Notes: generated from the sequence alone by a model not told the origin. A DNA stretch of 64,000 nucleotides from Atrichornis clamosus (GCA_013400975.1 WBMZ01003378.1:143542-207541), one strand, 5' to 3'; counted from the stretch's first letter, positions 38,565 to 53,800 are shown. Translations and numbers: made by a program.

Positions 38565-38878
38565 TTAGTCTTGCTCCATAGGTTCATCTGCAGCTTCTGT
38601 GGCTTCATCACTGTTTTCCATGGGGGTCTCTGAGGAATTTTCTGGAGTTTCACTAGCATAGGACCCCAGCTCTTCTGTTTCACTGCAGTCAGCTCCACTA
38701 CTGGCAGACCCACTGATTTCACTGTCATCCGAGTGTAAATCCTTCTCTGCTCGAGACTGACCAGACTCCTCCATCTGGCTGTTCTCCTCAGAGCTCTCTT
38801 CAGCCACACTCGAGGAGTCACTGTCTTTTTCTTGATCTTTCCTGTCTGGAGCAACGTTTCTGGGAGACATGAAAGACT
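38565..38878 (-). CDS. PPP4R2: PPP4R2 exon 9, terminal coding exon
   Basis: 314 nt from acceptor TTTCTAG to a TAA stop. It completes a split Glu and encodes 103 codons starting [18 protein letters not shown] and ending [14 protein letters not shown]. The tail is strongly acidic with many Ser-Asp/Glu motifs of the kind casein kinase 2 phosphorylates (by composition only). A longer open frame runs upstream through the acceptor to about 38921, but that part is intron by comparison with the family. Residues about 304-406. Confidence 0.97.
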
Positions 38879-41800
38879 CTAGAAATGGAGAAAGTACAAT
38901 ATTAATATGGGATTTTGCCACATACCTTAATCCTGATACTTTCCATTCCCAGCTATGCTGAGCAAAACTTTCACAACACAGTCAAGGACAGGAAAATCAG
39001 ATAAACCCCAGTTTTATTAAAGATAAACCTTTGTCAGGATATCCAAACTATCCCAGCACACCATAAAATAAAGTCCAGTTATTTTATTGAATAGGTGACT
39101 TCATTTAACTAGGCTTCACTGGATAAAGACACAGTCTAAGAGGTAACTTTTTCTTGCTTCCCCACATCCTTCATTTGCCTTCAGAAGCAGTTTTCTGGAA
39201 ATTATGAAAACATCACTGTTTCAAGTGTACAGCCATCATGATCTACAGAAACATTGTACAAATACATGAGCCACAAAAAAACTGAAGAGGAAATTTTGGA
39301 GAGTATGTAAAAAACAGATTAGTCTCTTAACTGCAGATTTCTTTTTTTAACTAAGGTACAGAGCCTGCCTCACAGTAAAATAATCGTCACAGTTCTAACA
39401 AGATGTGGAAACATTGTTGCTCAGTCCCCTCAGTTAAAGAACATAAATTTGTATCTGTATTTAAATAAATTACATTATTAATAGAGTCAAAAATGAGTAT
39501 GACCCATCCCAATTCTGGAGAAAGGATGAGAAAACCCGATGATATCCTAAACTACAGCTTCTTGAATTCTTCGTGCACCCTGATCTAATTTAGATTTTAA
39601 GTACCATTGTGTAAGTATCAAATTGAGTTGTAAGACAAAGAAATAACAGAATTGCTAAACTATGCAAAATTGAAGCACAAACAAGCACACCTTTAAGCAC
39701 AACTGGAGATGTTCAGCCCAACAGCACTGGTCTCCAGCAAAGAAAATCCCAACTCCTCGGAAAATGCACAAAGACAGTAAAATCTGAAATACCTTCCTCC
39801 TCTTCCTCTGTACAGTGCTGTCTGGCACAAGTAGCATCTTTTTCTTTATCCTGAGATGTAGAGGATGCTTCTGTCTCTTCCCCCATGCCTGAAGAGACTT
39901 CACTGGAGGCAGTTTGGTTTGGTGCATCTCTGGCTTCCCCTTCCTTCTCAAATTTAAGTCTTTTTACCTCCCGACCTTCTGCTTCTGCAGGATCATCCTC
40001 AGAGTGCTTATTTTTTACCGGGCTGCTCTGAGCACCTTCTGATTCAGACGCTGGTGATTCACTACAAGCAACAAAAGCAGATGTAGCTTTTATTGAAGCA
40101 AAACGTTCTGTATCTTGTCACACTTTAAAAAAAATGTAGCAACTACTTCAATTTAAACACTCTGTAAGGGATAACGGTAGAATCTGCTTCACTTATTACA
40201 GAACAAAACCTCAAAGCCATCACTCCTGATTTAAGACTCCCTTATGCATCCTTTAGATGGCCAGTCTTTTTTAAATGGTTTTTTAAACATAAAAAACTGA
40301 GCACGATAAAAGCTCAAAACACACTCCTCCTGACAAACCTGTGTTTCTTCTCTTCTGTTTGCTGTGAGCTGGGCTCTTTATGCTCCGTGCTGTCTGGCAA
40401 ACCGTTTGTTGTCATCGGAGTTGACAACGAAACCTTCGTTCGACTCACGGGTCTGGGGGTGCCAGGGCCATTTACATTCGACCTTTAAAAGGAATTATAA
40501 AATGTTAACTCAGCCTTTCAGTTATTTGTTCCTATTTGGCAGAAAGCAGCTACCCCCTTGCCTTAAAAGATCAATAAAACACACGGAACAGATGAGGTGC
40601 TTTGCTGTTTTATATTGAATAGAACGTTCCTCGTCTACAACGGGTAAACTTTGATTAAAAAATTTAAATACTGAGAAAAAATTCTTAACAGTGAGGCTAC
40701 AGAGGTCAAAATATAGAGCACAGAGTGTTCATGTTCATGCCTCCTCTACCCCCCCCCCCTCAGTATTCCATGTCACACCTCATTCTTAATGCTACCTATT
40801 TGGGATCAGAACAGTTAATATGGGATCTCAACCAGCTATTCCCAGAACTCCATTGCTTTTATCCAGTGAAAGTTAACCCCTGGAATTAAACTTACCTGTC
40901 AGAGTACCCTGGTGAATTTCCTGGGAACATAACACCATTCATCCGATTTAAACTACTGGAATTATTTTTCCTAAAAACACAAAACAACGAACTGCTATGA
41001 ATAAAGGAACTTTAAATTACTTTAAGCTTGTTTGCACAGAATTCCCCAATCCCGAACTTACACAGCCCCCACTGTCAGTCCCTGAGGAGTTCTTACTTAT
41101 TCATTCCCAAATTACTACACTTGCAGACACCATCCCTACTGATTTCACTACTGATAACAAAATCTGAACTCTGCATGTCTGTTAGATACAACTACTGACA
41201 GCAAGAGGAATGTATTAGACACACACACATTCTCCCTGTTACTAACACGAGCTTCAAGTTTCATGGAAAAGAAGATTATACTCACTCTGAAGATGGATAT
41301 ACACAGCTGACAACCATGACATTCTGTAATATACAAACAACAAATACATCAAGAGTTCAGAAACAGAAGCTTCAGCTCTTGACAACATCCCAAAACTTTA
41401 AGGGTTACAGGATTTTGTTCAGATCTGTTGAAGTACCTCTGCTCCCTCTTACAAGGTCAGGCCATAATTATACTAAAACTCAGGATTTTATTAAGTGTGT
41501 TATGCCCTAACGACACCAGCACATTAAGCTTTAGGCTGGAGTGTCTGTAATTTCTAACTGAGGGATCTCTGGAAAATGAAGTATTCAGAAATGCTAAATA
41601 CTCCTAGTGGAACCCCATCTTGACGGCATGTTACTGGCTTCTGAAGGATCCCACATTCTGATATAAGCCATAAAATGCCAGTTAAGATACCTGTGTGCTT
41701 TGCTGAAGGCATAGTCTGTTACATCACGGGATTTAAACACTGAAACAAAGACTCTGGAGGGAAGGGGCCTCCCTTCTCCTTCACCTCTGGATCTACTCTG

Positions 41801-44800
41801 AAATCTAATGTGGAAGCAAATGCCTGATCAAAAGATTCAGATTATTTCAGCTGATTATTTCTGACTAGGATTCCATATAAAAATTGACAACATACCCTCC
41901 ACAAACTACAGCTGGAGTACTGCACAGTGATTATGAAACACAACAGTTGCAGCCTTGAGATTAATTTTTATGCCTTAAGTTATTTTAAAACTGTTTTCTG
42001 ATGCTGAAAGTTATGAAACAAGCTCAGACACCTAAGAGCAGCCATTAGCTATACTCTGGCTGTGAGCCACAAGGAAACCAGCAGACCTTTGGGAGCAATT
42101 CGGAAGTTATTAAGTGGTGGCTGTGACTGTGGAGCTGTGTTCTCTCTCAGAAAAATACATACCTTTTCCACACCTCTTAGAAATTTGTCTGTTCCTGTGT
42201 AATTCCTCCTAGGATCTGTCAGCAACTCACAGAGTCGCTGAATAGTGAAGGGGATGCTGCAATGAAATAGATTTATAACAATTTAATTTTATTTTAATAA
42301 GTATGACTGTTAGGAAGTAACAACATTATTGTTTTCTCCCCCTTCCTGAGAAGGTGGAACAGAATTAGTACTGAAATTTGTTACCATGAGCAATATTGGG
42401 TGGTACCTCAAGGCTTTATTTTTTCCTATTTCCCACAAAACTGTTTCCTGTGCTCACCACCACAAAACCCAAGCAGAATCCTAAATGCATCATCCCACAA
42501 CTCAAAGGATTCATTTTAACAACAAAAAGGAAATCAAATCATCAGCAGTAAAGTTTCTGACTGTACTATTCCAATATACAGAACAGAAATTGTAAGTAAT
42601 TCAAAACAAATTTGAGTCATACACATTAGAGCTACAAAAGTCTCAACTTGTAGTTTATTTCATGTTTTACAAAACACAGTTACAGAACAAGCAGTAAATG
42701 TTGAAATCAGTAGAACCATTATACTTCAGCTGTTACAAATACTCTGTTTTGCCACAACTGAACAATGTACTCATCTATCAGGGAACAGATCAGGAAAAAT
42801 AATAATAATTAGTGATGTATAAACCATAGGAACCACAAACACCTTCTAGTTTTTTGACAATTCTGCACATCCCTGCTTAAATGAGAAACTGACCTTTCAA
42901 ACAAGCAATAGACATTTCCCAGTTGCCTGAGATGTCACACACTTTCACTCCAAGTTCAGTGTCACATTTTAACAAACTTCTGACAAAAATATTCAATAAA
43001 ATTATGAAGTATCATACATTTTTACAGTTCACTATTTGAAGTTGAAGCCATAAGCATTTAAAAAGTTTATCTAAGAAGAATATTTCATACAATACAGTAC
43101 TTATGAACCACTTCTTGAGTGGGAATACAACTGACACCAAATCCAGAGCAGTATCAATACAGACTTACATGCACGTGTGCATATATCCCTATACTGGAAA
43201 TTTTTGTCCAAATTCAAGTTTTATTATTTTCTGAGGAACTGAGTACATGGTATCTTCAGCCTGTTTCATTAGCTAGCACAGCATGTATCTTGAGCTTTGC
43301 TCATTAGCTAAAAAGCCACGTCAGAGATGCACAGATCTGCCACCAGCTCAGTGCAAACAGGTCAGCACAGCTACAACTCATCATCCCACATGACACTTTA
43401 CTTTAACTAAAAGCAAGTAGTAATCAGAGAGTGACTAAGTATCAACAATTTAATTATGTTTTTCAGATCTGCCTGTACATTATGTTACTGAGGAAGTTCT
43501 AATCCTCAACAAACCAGAAAAAAACACAGGAACACTCGTGTTCCTTTTAATTCAGTTTATTACAGGAAGGCTCTTAAGCTTGACAATGGTTCTGTCATTA
43601 TTAATTTCCCTTCCCTTGCTCTTTCGTTGGTCAACAAGCCATCTTTGACACTCAAATTCTTCACAGAATCATCAAGCTTGGAAGAGACCTTTAAGATCAT
43701 CAAGTCCATATTCATAATTTTCAGCTTCTGTGCAGTGCCTTCTTTTAACAAAATTCCCCAACTTTTAAGTCAAAAAGAATTTACTTTATCTGTTAATCTT
43801 TCCACAGAGATAAAACACTAATTTGATCTACTGTTTCTTGTGATGGCCATTTTAGTTTTGGATTGAAAATTAAAGCTATTTTGTTGGAGTTCTTTTAACA
43901 GACTAGACTGTCCATTCAAAAATCCATTTATTCAACAGAAACAACACCATATAGAATATTGAATTATTCTCCACCTGCCCGATCTGTAAGACATCCTGGG
44001 GAATCACTACCTGGCTAATTTGGATTTAGTTGTACTTAACTGGTCACCTGGAATGCTGTGACATGAAGTGTTTTGGAACATCAACAAAGTTCTGTCTTAC
44101 TTGGGGAATAGGCAAACTCAGAAGTGTGCAGCCTGCAACTAACCCCAGAAGGAAAAGCTGTGTTCCTATTTTACTCTCGGCTGTAAAAGGTTAAAAAAAC
44201 CCAAAGAAACAAACAACCAACCACAAAACAAAAGCCAGTTCATTTCCCTCCAACTTTTCCACAGTAAAGTGAACTTCATGCATTGAGCAGCAGATGGCAC
44301 TCGGTGTCACACAATCACCCCTCTGCATGGAACTCACTCAACATTTGCAAATATTTTGACTTGGCAAAACCCAAAGTTAACTCCATCTGAGGGAACGCCT
44401 TCTGGTGAAACTATTGTTTTAAAATAGTTTATCAATATTTTAAAATAGCAGCAATTTAAACAGGTGTGAATCTATACAGGAACAGCAGAGGAAACTTTGC
44501 GAGCAGTAAGGGAACTGATCATAAATGCTCAGAAATTTAATTAGTTCAGCACATGAGCTGCATGAATAGCCCTGATCTGCCCACTTAAGGTAACCACTTA
44601 AAATTCTGTATGAACACACTCAAAACTGCACTTCCAGCACTACAGTCCAGAGTGAATTACAGACCAAAAATTCATTGCATGGACAGGATTCAAGAGAGGT
44701 CTGGGAAAACTACTTTTAACAGCTACATTAAATTGTAGCAAAAAAACCCCATAAATGGAATTTGGATTATAATCTATTTTATTCATGCTGTGAAGACCTC

Positions 44801-47800
44801 TCTGTCAGAGATCCCCAATAACTTATCTTGGAACTTCCTGTTTCACTAACAAAGGACAAAAAATTGGCAAGTCTGAAGGAAGTTCCTACTCCAAAGCAAT
44901 TGTGAAGAGAATCTGGCTCTGCAAACCTGTGCAGACACCATGTCAGGTAAGACACAGACATCTTGAAACAGCCAGTCTGTGCTTTCTTTAAAAGGCACTT
45001 CATCTAGAAAGACCCCAAAACAGGGGTCATTCTTAATGTGTTACTTCTCTGACTCACTTGAAAGTTTTTTAAAATTTGCTAGTTAGATGAACCCTCAGTC
45101 TTAAACAAACACTAATAAAAATATCCCAATAATGAAGTCACATCAAGTAGCTTCCTTGTCTGCCCTGGTACCCTGAAATGACACCCACAACTCTAAAGAA
45201 GCCTGAATACATTAATCACACAACCCAAAACCTGCTGCTGTTATTTTTTGGACAGATCTCCACATGATTCAGCTTTTACAATCAAATCCTCCCTGTGGGG
45301 GTTACAGCATTTACTGAGTGAACCACTCCACACTCCCAGGTTCAGAGACATCCTCACGCGTGATTTCCTTAAGGTAACTAATGGATGCAGTTTGCTTCCT
45401 CAAAGCCTGGGAGTTTAACTGCAAAGTATGAGGAAGTTGAGCACCCTGAAGTGTTACAGCAGTGGATGAAAATAGCACAGGCACAGCACAAGCTCCAGAC
45501 TCCGTCATCCAGAGGTTTGTTCAGTACACTTGGGAACAACAGCAGATAACAGCAGCCCATTCATTAGCTGTCCCTGGGAGAACATTACCCATTTTGTGGG
45601 CAACGAAGCATTAACAAAAAGCTGGGGGAGGAGGGAGAGAGGCAGACTTGAGCATAAAGGATAGGTTTGTTTTTAAATTCCTGCAGTGAAGTAGCCCGGT
45701 ATAAATATTGGGGAGCTGAGAACAAGTTGAATTTCACATTCTTAGAAATCTCCTACGTGACAGCAATTGCGGGGGGGAAGAGGAGATCTGACTTAAGCTC
45801 TTAAAACTGCAAATAAATGAAGTAGTATGGAACAGTGACAGTATAAATTGTAAATACAGCATCAAAATACAATACTAAGAATGTGTTAGTAGCACCTCTG
45901 AACCTGAAATTTCAGGGCATCAGGGAGCCAAGATTTAGAATATGGTCATTTATCAACAAGCTGAGAAAAATGCTGGAAATCTTAACAAGCACCAAGCACC
46001 ACAATCAGGATGACTCAGCTTATGGCAAGTACGTAATCCAGGTTAGAAACAACAAAAATATATGTAAACTATTAAAAAGGACACATCACGTAAGACAAAA
46101 AAATCAGGAGCTTTATTTGAAAGGAAACAAAAACTTCCAAAATTAGGAAACCAACAAAGGGCACAGATACACTTAAACCTAGGACAGTGTCAGCAACAGA
46201 TCAAATACCCCAAGTCCCTCATGAATAAGTATGACTTCAACTACAAATTGAATCTGGCATAATTGAACAATTCCAACCCAGGTACACCTCTGCCCCCGGG
46301 TCACGCCCTGTTTATCACAGAGTGACTTCTTCAAAAGCCAGTGAACTGCCACAAAACAATTAGGAACTGAACACCAAAAGACCTCTTTCCATTTGGTATT
46401 TCAAAATATACTAAAAGAAATCTGAATTTATTATTATTTAACCTCTTAAATGAACATAGTAATATGATGCTTCTTTGAATTGCATTGTATAAAAACTAAC
46501 TACATGCTGAAAAAAACAAAGTGAATGACGTCACAGGATGTCATACTTTTCTTTCAAAGACACAAAAACAAAGTTCAGAAACTACTGTAATGAATTTCCA
46601 AGGTGCATATTTGCTTCTGCTCATCTATTTGAGGAAGACAAAATGAACACTCACAGACACACAGTACAAACTACTATGTTAAAAACTGGGAAAACAGGTT
46701 TGTTATCCTAATTTTAGAAAGCAAAGGACACATACCCATTAAATCCAGTGACGATTTTCAGGATTCTTTCTTTCATCTCTTCGAAGGGAATATATTCCAC
46801 ATTTGGATTGGTGGGCCCTCTTGGTTCAGGAGCTGAGGTTCTAAAATCATCCATTACTTTCTCCAGTTTGAAAATAAAATAGCCTTTAAACTGAGACCAC
46901 TGAACCCTGCATAAAACACAAGCATTAAGACATACACAAGTTAGTCCTAAACCCAAAGAAAAACAGCCTAAGTTTATGTTTGCATAGCAACACTCACCCT
47001 GGTATGCCAGTCCTAAGATAAACGAGGCAAGTAATACCGTGTTATTTTCCTTCCTGAATTTAAAGCACGATAACTATTTAAACAATTACACTAGAACAAT
47101 GTAACACAAATCAACTGCCATTAACAGCAGAGTAATCCATTTCCTTAAAGAACGAGTATCCACTGACAGTGCAAACCTGAAGATGAAATATGCATGTGTC
47201 TATACAGTGTAAAGTGAGCCTACATGCTGCCTGAAGTTTTCACTGAACTCACAAGAGGCGGAAGAGAAAAAAAAAGAAAAAAACTAAAAACACTCCACCA
47301 AAATAGAAAGTGTTTCAAGTCTGGAATCCGCAGAGCAACTGTACACAGCATTACCTGTTTCCCTTACAAAACCATAGCAAACGGCCTTTGTAACTCCACA
47401 CACGTTAAAAAGCATTTAATTGTACCTCTTTTTCTCAAAAAGGCAAGTATTTTTTCCATCACAGTTGGCACTTGTTGATGAATTAAGCAAACAAAACAAC
47501 TTCGACTCCCGATAAACATTCCCACAGTACCAAGCTATTAAGATGTTTCCAGATTACCTTCTGTCTTTCAGATTCAAGTTTCACCATTTATAAAATTCTC
47601 CATATTGAAGTTTTCAAGAAAACAGGCCCCTCACACAGACAAGTGCTGAGACAGCCCCTCCAGACCCAGCAGCCACAGGAGACTGTCAGGGCCTCCTCTG
47701 GCTCGTGCATGTCTGAGCAACTTGAAAGCATCTGATTTAGTTCACTATTGATTTTATTCTATTACTGTTGATGCAGGAGCTTTCACAGCTACAGGACAGA

Positions 47801-50800
47801 AAAAAAGAAGAAATGGGGAATAACAAAGCAACAAAAAAGAAAGAGAGAAAATTATCTTTGACATTTATCTGTAACTTACACGATCTGGTACGAACAGGCT
47901 CAAATCAAACAAGCGTAAAATGTGAGCCCCTGGACAGCCCTTCAGCTCCTGCTCAAACAAATATTAAACCATATATAAAACTTTTTAGCCAAAGGCTGTG
48001 TTTCTACAGGCAGCCTTTGGTAGCCCTGACTATTTTCAACTCCACGTAGCACCTGACCTTCTGTGGGGCTGATACAACTCTGTGTGCTGTGAACTACATG
48101 TGGTGACCTTTCTTTCTCCAGCACCAGGACCACCAAATCTCAAACCACAGAAGCTGTATGAGCCTACTCACACCAGAAAAGCAGTGCCATGTCATCTTTG
48201 CCTTTTCTCCTTTGTCTCAAAGAATTATGAGATGAAAAGAGGGAAAACATAGCCCAGGGTCATCTATAGATCCAAACACCAAGTCCCTACCTTTTATTAG
48301 GAATGATAGATTTGCAAGAATGGGGGAATTCCAAAGAAGAAAGCAAACCTCTGTTTTCCTTCACAAGAGACCTTCAAGCACCTCATAACACGAGGGATCG
48401 CAGGACTTAGTGAATAATAACAATAGTAATAAAAATTAATAAACACCAAGGTCCCAAAAGGGAATGGCATGGGGTCACTGAACAGCACCACTGAGTCTCA
48501 CTGGATTAAGTCTCCAATCAAAGCACAATACTATACTGTTCCAATGTACAGTATTAGGCATTCCTACCACAAAAGTTAAATAAAGCTGTACAATTCTGCA
48601 ATGCTACCACCATGAAACCAAAGTGCTTGTAAGAAATCACAGATTTAATACATAAACACACCACAGACCACAATAAATAACCCCATGACAGAATGGGATT
48701 ACTCCCCACAGAGCATCCCAAGAGCTTTATTTGCCTCATGAAAGGGGATTCCACGTTATTCTCAACATTCTTTGACAACACCATTTAGATATATTTCCAC
48801 ACTTTAAAACTTGAGCTGTTCTTTGTTGTTGTTATTTATTTCTTGCTAAATAGTAACACTTTTCTTTTCATAGACTATTAACCCATCAGTGTTGTGTTGC
48901 TGAAATAAATCAACAACATGAAGTTTAAGGTGGCAATCTACTGCCTGAAAGCAGCACCCACCAGCTCCTTTGCAATGCTGAAGCTACAGAAACCAAAGAA
49001 TTCAACATTTTGCCCCCATAGAGAAGTCTAGAAAACTACCAGTTGTATTTTAAATTCAAAATTTTTATTAGTATTTCTCCTATTATAAAAAGGCTAAGAA
49101 GTTACATCTGCAATACACTGAACTACTGACATAGAAAGCATCTTTCAACCTGCATTCCAAAACACTTCCTAAATGACTGCTGACCAGGTAACACAGGACA
49201 GGCTACAAAGAGAGGCAGCAGACTTTAAGGATAAATTCATCCTGCAATCACAAGCCTGACTACAGCTAACCCAGATATAGCAACACCAGCTTAAATCAAC
49301 TCAACAAGCTGTTGCTAGAAGCAGTGTAACCACAGCAGCAGGGGCTCAGGACTGCCTTGCTGTTCAGACATTTACTGTGTGTCTCCAGCAGGTTTTTTGA
49401 GCACTGCTGAATTCCCTGCTGCTGTGGCTGCACTGGCAGCAGCATAAAAGCCGAGTTGCTCCAAGGCAGTGGTACATTCAGTGCAATCTCAGACATAACT
49501 GCAGCTCAAACTATAAACAGCCGCTTCCAAGTCACAGAGCTGTCCCGTGCATCTCCTGGTATCAGTGTTGTCAAAATAATGAACTCATTTCTGACCAAAA
49601 AAACCTCAGTTATTTCTGCAGGGACAGTAAGGTTTTCTCAGTTCCCATTTACTTAGTGGAAGTGATCAAAAGTGAGTGTCACAAGGGCAAAGTCACCTTT
49701 CCTGTTTTACCAGTCTATGAAAAGGACATGTAGAAGTTGGCATCAGCTGAACTCTAGAAACTCACGTGCATCTCCTCCACAGAGAAAACCAGTTCATTCA
49801 TAAACAATGGGCAGAACTGCTAGACAATACAAAATCAAGATTTAAAACGGCATATCCTCCTAGCTATCAAAGCAGTCTGTATCTGCACTTCTAGAAATTT
49901 TAAGCTATCACCATACACTGAAAGACCGGTCACTTAGAAAGACAGACAACATAAGAGACTAACACGAATCAAATACCTGTTTTCAGGAAAAGAAAAAAAA
50001 TCCACATGTATCACAAGCTTCCTGAGAAAGATCTCTTATTTTCTCTGCTTTGCTACAAAATATGAGAACTTGAAACCAAGAGAAAAGTTTGGTCAATACC
50101 TTCTGTAGTTTAATCAAGAGCCAAACACAAGCAAAAGAAAACTCTTCGACACAGCTTTATGTACAGGCTCATTAAGGTTTATACACTGGTAAATAACTGA
50201 CAAACATTTTAAGTTCTGCAAAAATAACAACTGGAAGAAATTCCATCGAGAAAAAACTCTTTGTATTTTTTTCTGAGCAGGCTTGTTTATAAATACTTGC
50301 TCTTCCCACTCAGCATTGCACATAATCAGCCTTTTCTTCCAAACCATGCTCTTCCTATCCACTACACTAGCATAGGAATTTGTACCAGCAAATTTGAGAG
50401 CTTTTACAGCCACTCAAAATAAAAAGTTTCTGAGAACACTGTATGATCTGTAACAATACCTTCAAAAACAATACTTCAAAAAATTAGCTGCTCCCAAAAT
50501 GTTTTGGTTCAGAGTATTTTCATTCGAGAGAATGACAGCTTTGTAGTTATATACACTTTATGTACATCTAAAGCACCTTTCACTACAATATCTGGGTCAA
50601 CCTGTGTAAATGTACCTGTACAAAGAGCTCTCCAGGACTAATGAGCCTGTAGTTTCACACATACTGCAAATCATTCAGGAAAAAACACCAGCTTATCATA
50701 AGAGTCCTCTGCTTCCCTCCCACGAGCTCCTGCACCATCCTTCCCTTTTATCAACCTGATAATGATTTGCTGTGACAAACAGAAAACCAAGAGGAAAAAA

Positions 50801-53800
50801 CTGATTTCAAGAAAAAAGCACCTAACAAGAAAAGAAGTCAGAGGCAAAGGAATGGCTGAAGAGAAGCAATCCATCACAGCATTTCAGAACTACAGCTGTA
50901 TAGATCCAGACACCACCCATTTCAAACTCTCCCAGGACAGATGTAAATGTTGGTAGTTTAACTCAGCAATTTAATTGGTTTTTAGAAAGCACCTTTAATA
51001 GCCAAGCAACAACTGAGAGCATGGAAGCTCATACTTCCATGAGTCCACCAGTTCAGTCTTTGTACCTTACTTGAACACATGATATCATGTCCTAGATTTA
51101 ATATATGCTAATAATGTGCTCTAAGGTATGAAAAGATGTTTAATACCCTAACACTATGCCTTAGTGTAGTCCCTCACCTTGTAATTTCATTAAAAATTAA
51201 AAACATGAGAGAGGAACATGGATGGAAGAGATTGCAGTGTTTGAAGACAGCTGTGTTTCCATCAGGAAAGCAGACAGCACCTGACTGAACAGCCAATGCA
51301 CTGAGAAACATCAGCAAGTTTTGAGAAGATTTACATATAATTAGAGAGACAAGACGACAAAAGGCTAAGTAAGGGTGGGGGAAGACAAGACATGAAATGA
51401 GCAGGTAGAGATTAAGTTAAATGACAGGCTATGCAAAAAAATCACCAACAAATTCAATTTAAAAAAAAAATCCCACAGACAACTACATAAAACCCAAGGA
51501 TGGGGTCAAAATTAGTGGGTGAAGACAAGAAAGTTAAGTCCTAGGAGGAAAGCCACAAAGGAGTGTAAGGGAACTCTACAGCCAGAACAGTGCTACAGTA
51601 ACACACCGAATCACTGAGAGTTGATGAAGCAGCAAAAATGCCTCCACTGCACAGGGAAGAGTAATAAAAAACAACAACAAAAATAAAGACTAATTTAGAG
51701 AAGAGACACAAACATTGCCAGAGCAGAACACACAAGAACACAATCCTAAATAACTCTGTTGTCTAATCAAAGCAATCTATTTCATACCTGTATTTGAACT
51801 ACATGATTTTCTATTGGAACTAATCCATCACTACAGATCAACAGAAGTTTGCCAAGCAACATCAACCAAGTTTAGAAATGCACCAATTCTACTTGGTGAA
51901 CAGCACCTGCAACAAGGGAACAGGCCACCTTAGACAGAAAGCAGGTCAAGCATCTGATGCAATGCTTTGATTTCAAAGAATTAGTAGCATAAAGTTGCTT
52001 GCAAGGAATGACTGCTTCTCTATGAGGACAATTTGCATAGGATTCATCCTTCCAAACTCGCATATCAAAACAAAATTGCATTTTACACGGAAATAATCAA
52101 ATCATATCACTCTCAGAGTGTAAAAGACATCTCCCCCCATTCCCTTATCTCCTGCTTATTCAAAATGCTTGTACTGGAGAAACTGCAAAAGCAGCTTTTT
52201 CCCACACCACAGTGGTTACTGGGGAGGAGAACCTGCTGTCAGTATCATATTTCTGTATGTCAGAAAATTAACTGGTATTTTCTTCTGCCCACTGGACAAG
52301 TTTTTATACTGGATTCTTTTGTCACTTGGTATATTCACTTTGGGAGATGAGGTTCCAACAAGAAGAGCAAAAAGCCTGAAACATTTAACGAAGTTGTTTG
52401 GGCAAGGCCTGACAAACATGAAAATCCCTACTATTTTTAAGGGAAAACGATCCATGTTGAACAAATGGTATGGTTCCCTCTCATGTATTTAGCCCTGCAC
52501 TGCAAGGCTTTGCTGTAACATGGTGTGCCCCAACGCCACTTCATGATCTGGACATGAGGTGGAGGTTGGGCTGCAAGTCTCCACGAGTGCAGAACACAAC
52601 CAGACTGGCTTACTCATCTTCCTTTTAAGAACTGCAATAAAACATCAGACATATCCCTAAGGTAGTACATATGGCTCACACACTTTAGACAAACTCTACA
52701 AGACTTTTCGGTTCAAACTCCAGTAACATCTATTAAAGCAAAGCAGGATAAAACCTAAAATTATCTGAAGAACAGGAGGAAGACTTCAGAGTGCCTGAAA
52801 CAAGGCTAACTCCTGAAATGAAAGTACTGCAATTATTTCATAAATCTTTCTGGAATTGCCTCACAGATTACAGGTTTAATTAAGAAAAACATTATATTGA
52901 AGAGATGTTAAGCTTCTAGAGACCCAGCTATGTACTTAAAACATGAAGAGTCCCAGGAGTCCTGGTGGGATGTCTGTCTTCAGATTTCAAGTGTTTAAGT
53001 TCATTACAAAATTACTTGATTTAAATTTTAAGAGGATGCCATCTGTTTTGGAGAGAAGCTACACACCACAGAGAACATAAAGTGAAAACAAAGTAAATCT
53101 ACTATTGATTCTGTTCATTGAACAGGTCATAAAAGAAATATCAGAACTCAGTAAAAGGAAGTATTTCCCTCTTCACACTTCTGCTACTATTAGCTCTCTG
53201 ACACGGAGAAATTTAAAAAAAAAACCAAACAAATTAGTATATTTAGGATGCAAACACTTCATGTCCAGATAAACTGATTTTAAGACAATGCCCTCAGAAT
53301 ACAGAAGGTAAAGAACTGGAGGACAATCTCTGAGAGATTCACTAACATGTAACAGGAGATGTGAGTCACTTGTGTTACCTCCGCCCCCCTCCAATTTTTG
53401 CTGACTTAGATTACACTCCCAAAGAGACCTGCTAGTAGGAAACAGGTGTTTTAAAGTGAAGTAACTTGCCAACTTTAATAACTGCTTTTCTTTTGTGCCT
53501 TGTTCTAGAGCTGGTAGGAGATGAAGATATACTCTAAGACACAGTAATTTCCCCAGGCTGTCAAAAGCTGAATTAAAGTTTCATCCAAAACAAGTTAATT
53601 CCTCTTCTATTCTGGTCTATCAATGGGATCTCCAGAACTATATGGAAAGTGAAAAGGCAGAGAAGATGAAGTGCACTCAGCAATCACATATCCAATTCAA
53701 ACCTCTGGCAAGGCAGCAAACTTTCCAGCACGCTCTTCCACAGCTTCGATGCAAAATAAATCCAAACAGGAATATTGTGGACTAGATGCAACATGCCCCT

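Noticed and set aside
38349..38633. Plus-strand open frame antisense to the PPP4R2 stop region
   Set aside because: It overlaps real coding sequence on the other strand and shows no homology.
38879..38921. Extension of the last PPP4R2 exon upstream to an in-frame ATG
   Set aside because: Family comparison and the TTTCTAG acceptor show the exon starts at 38878; the upstream part is intron.
52640..52730. tRNA-like GGTTCAAACTCC motif
   Set aside because: The T stem does not pair and no cloverleaf can be drawn.
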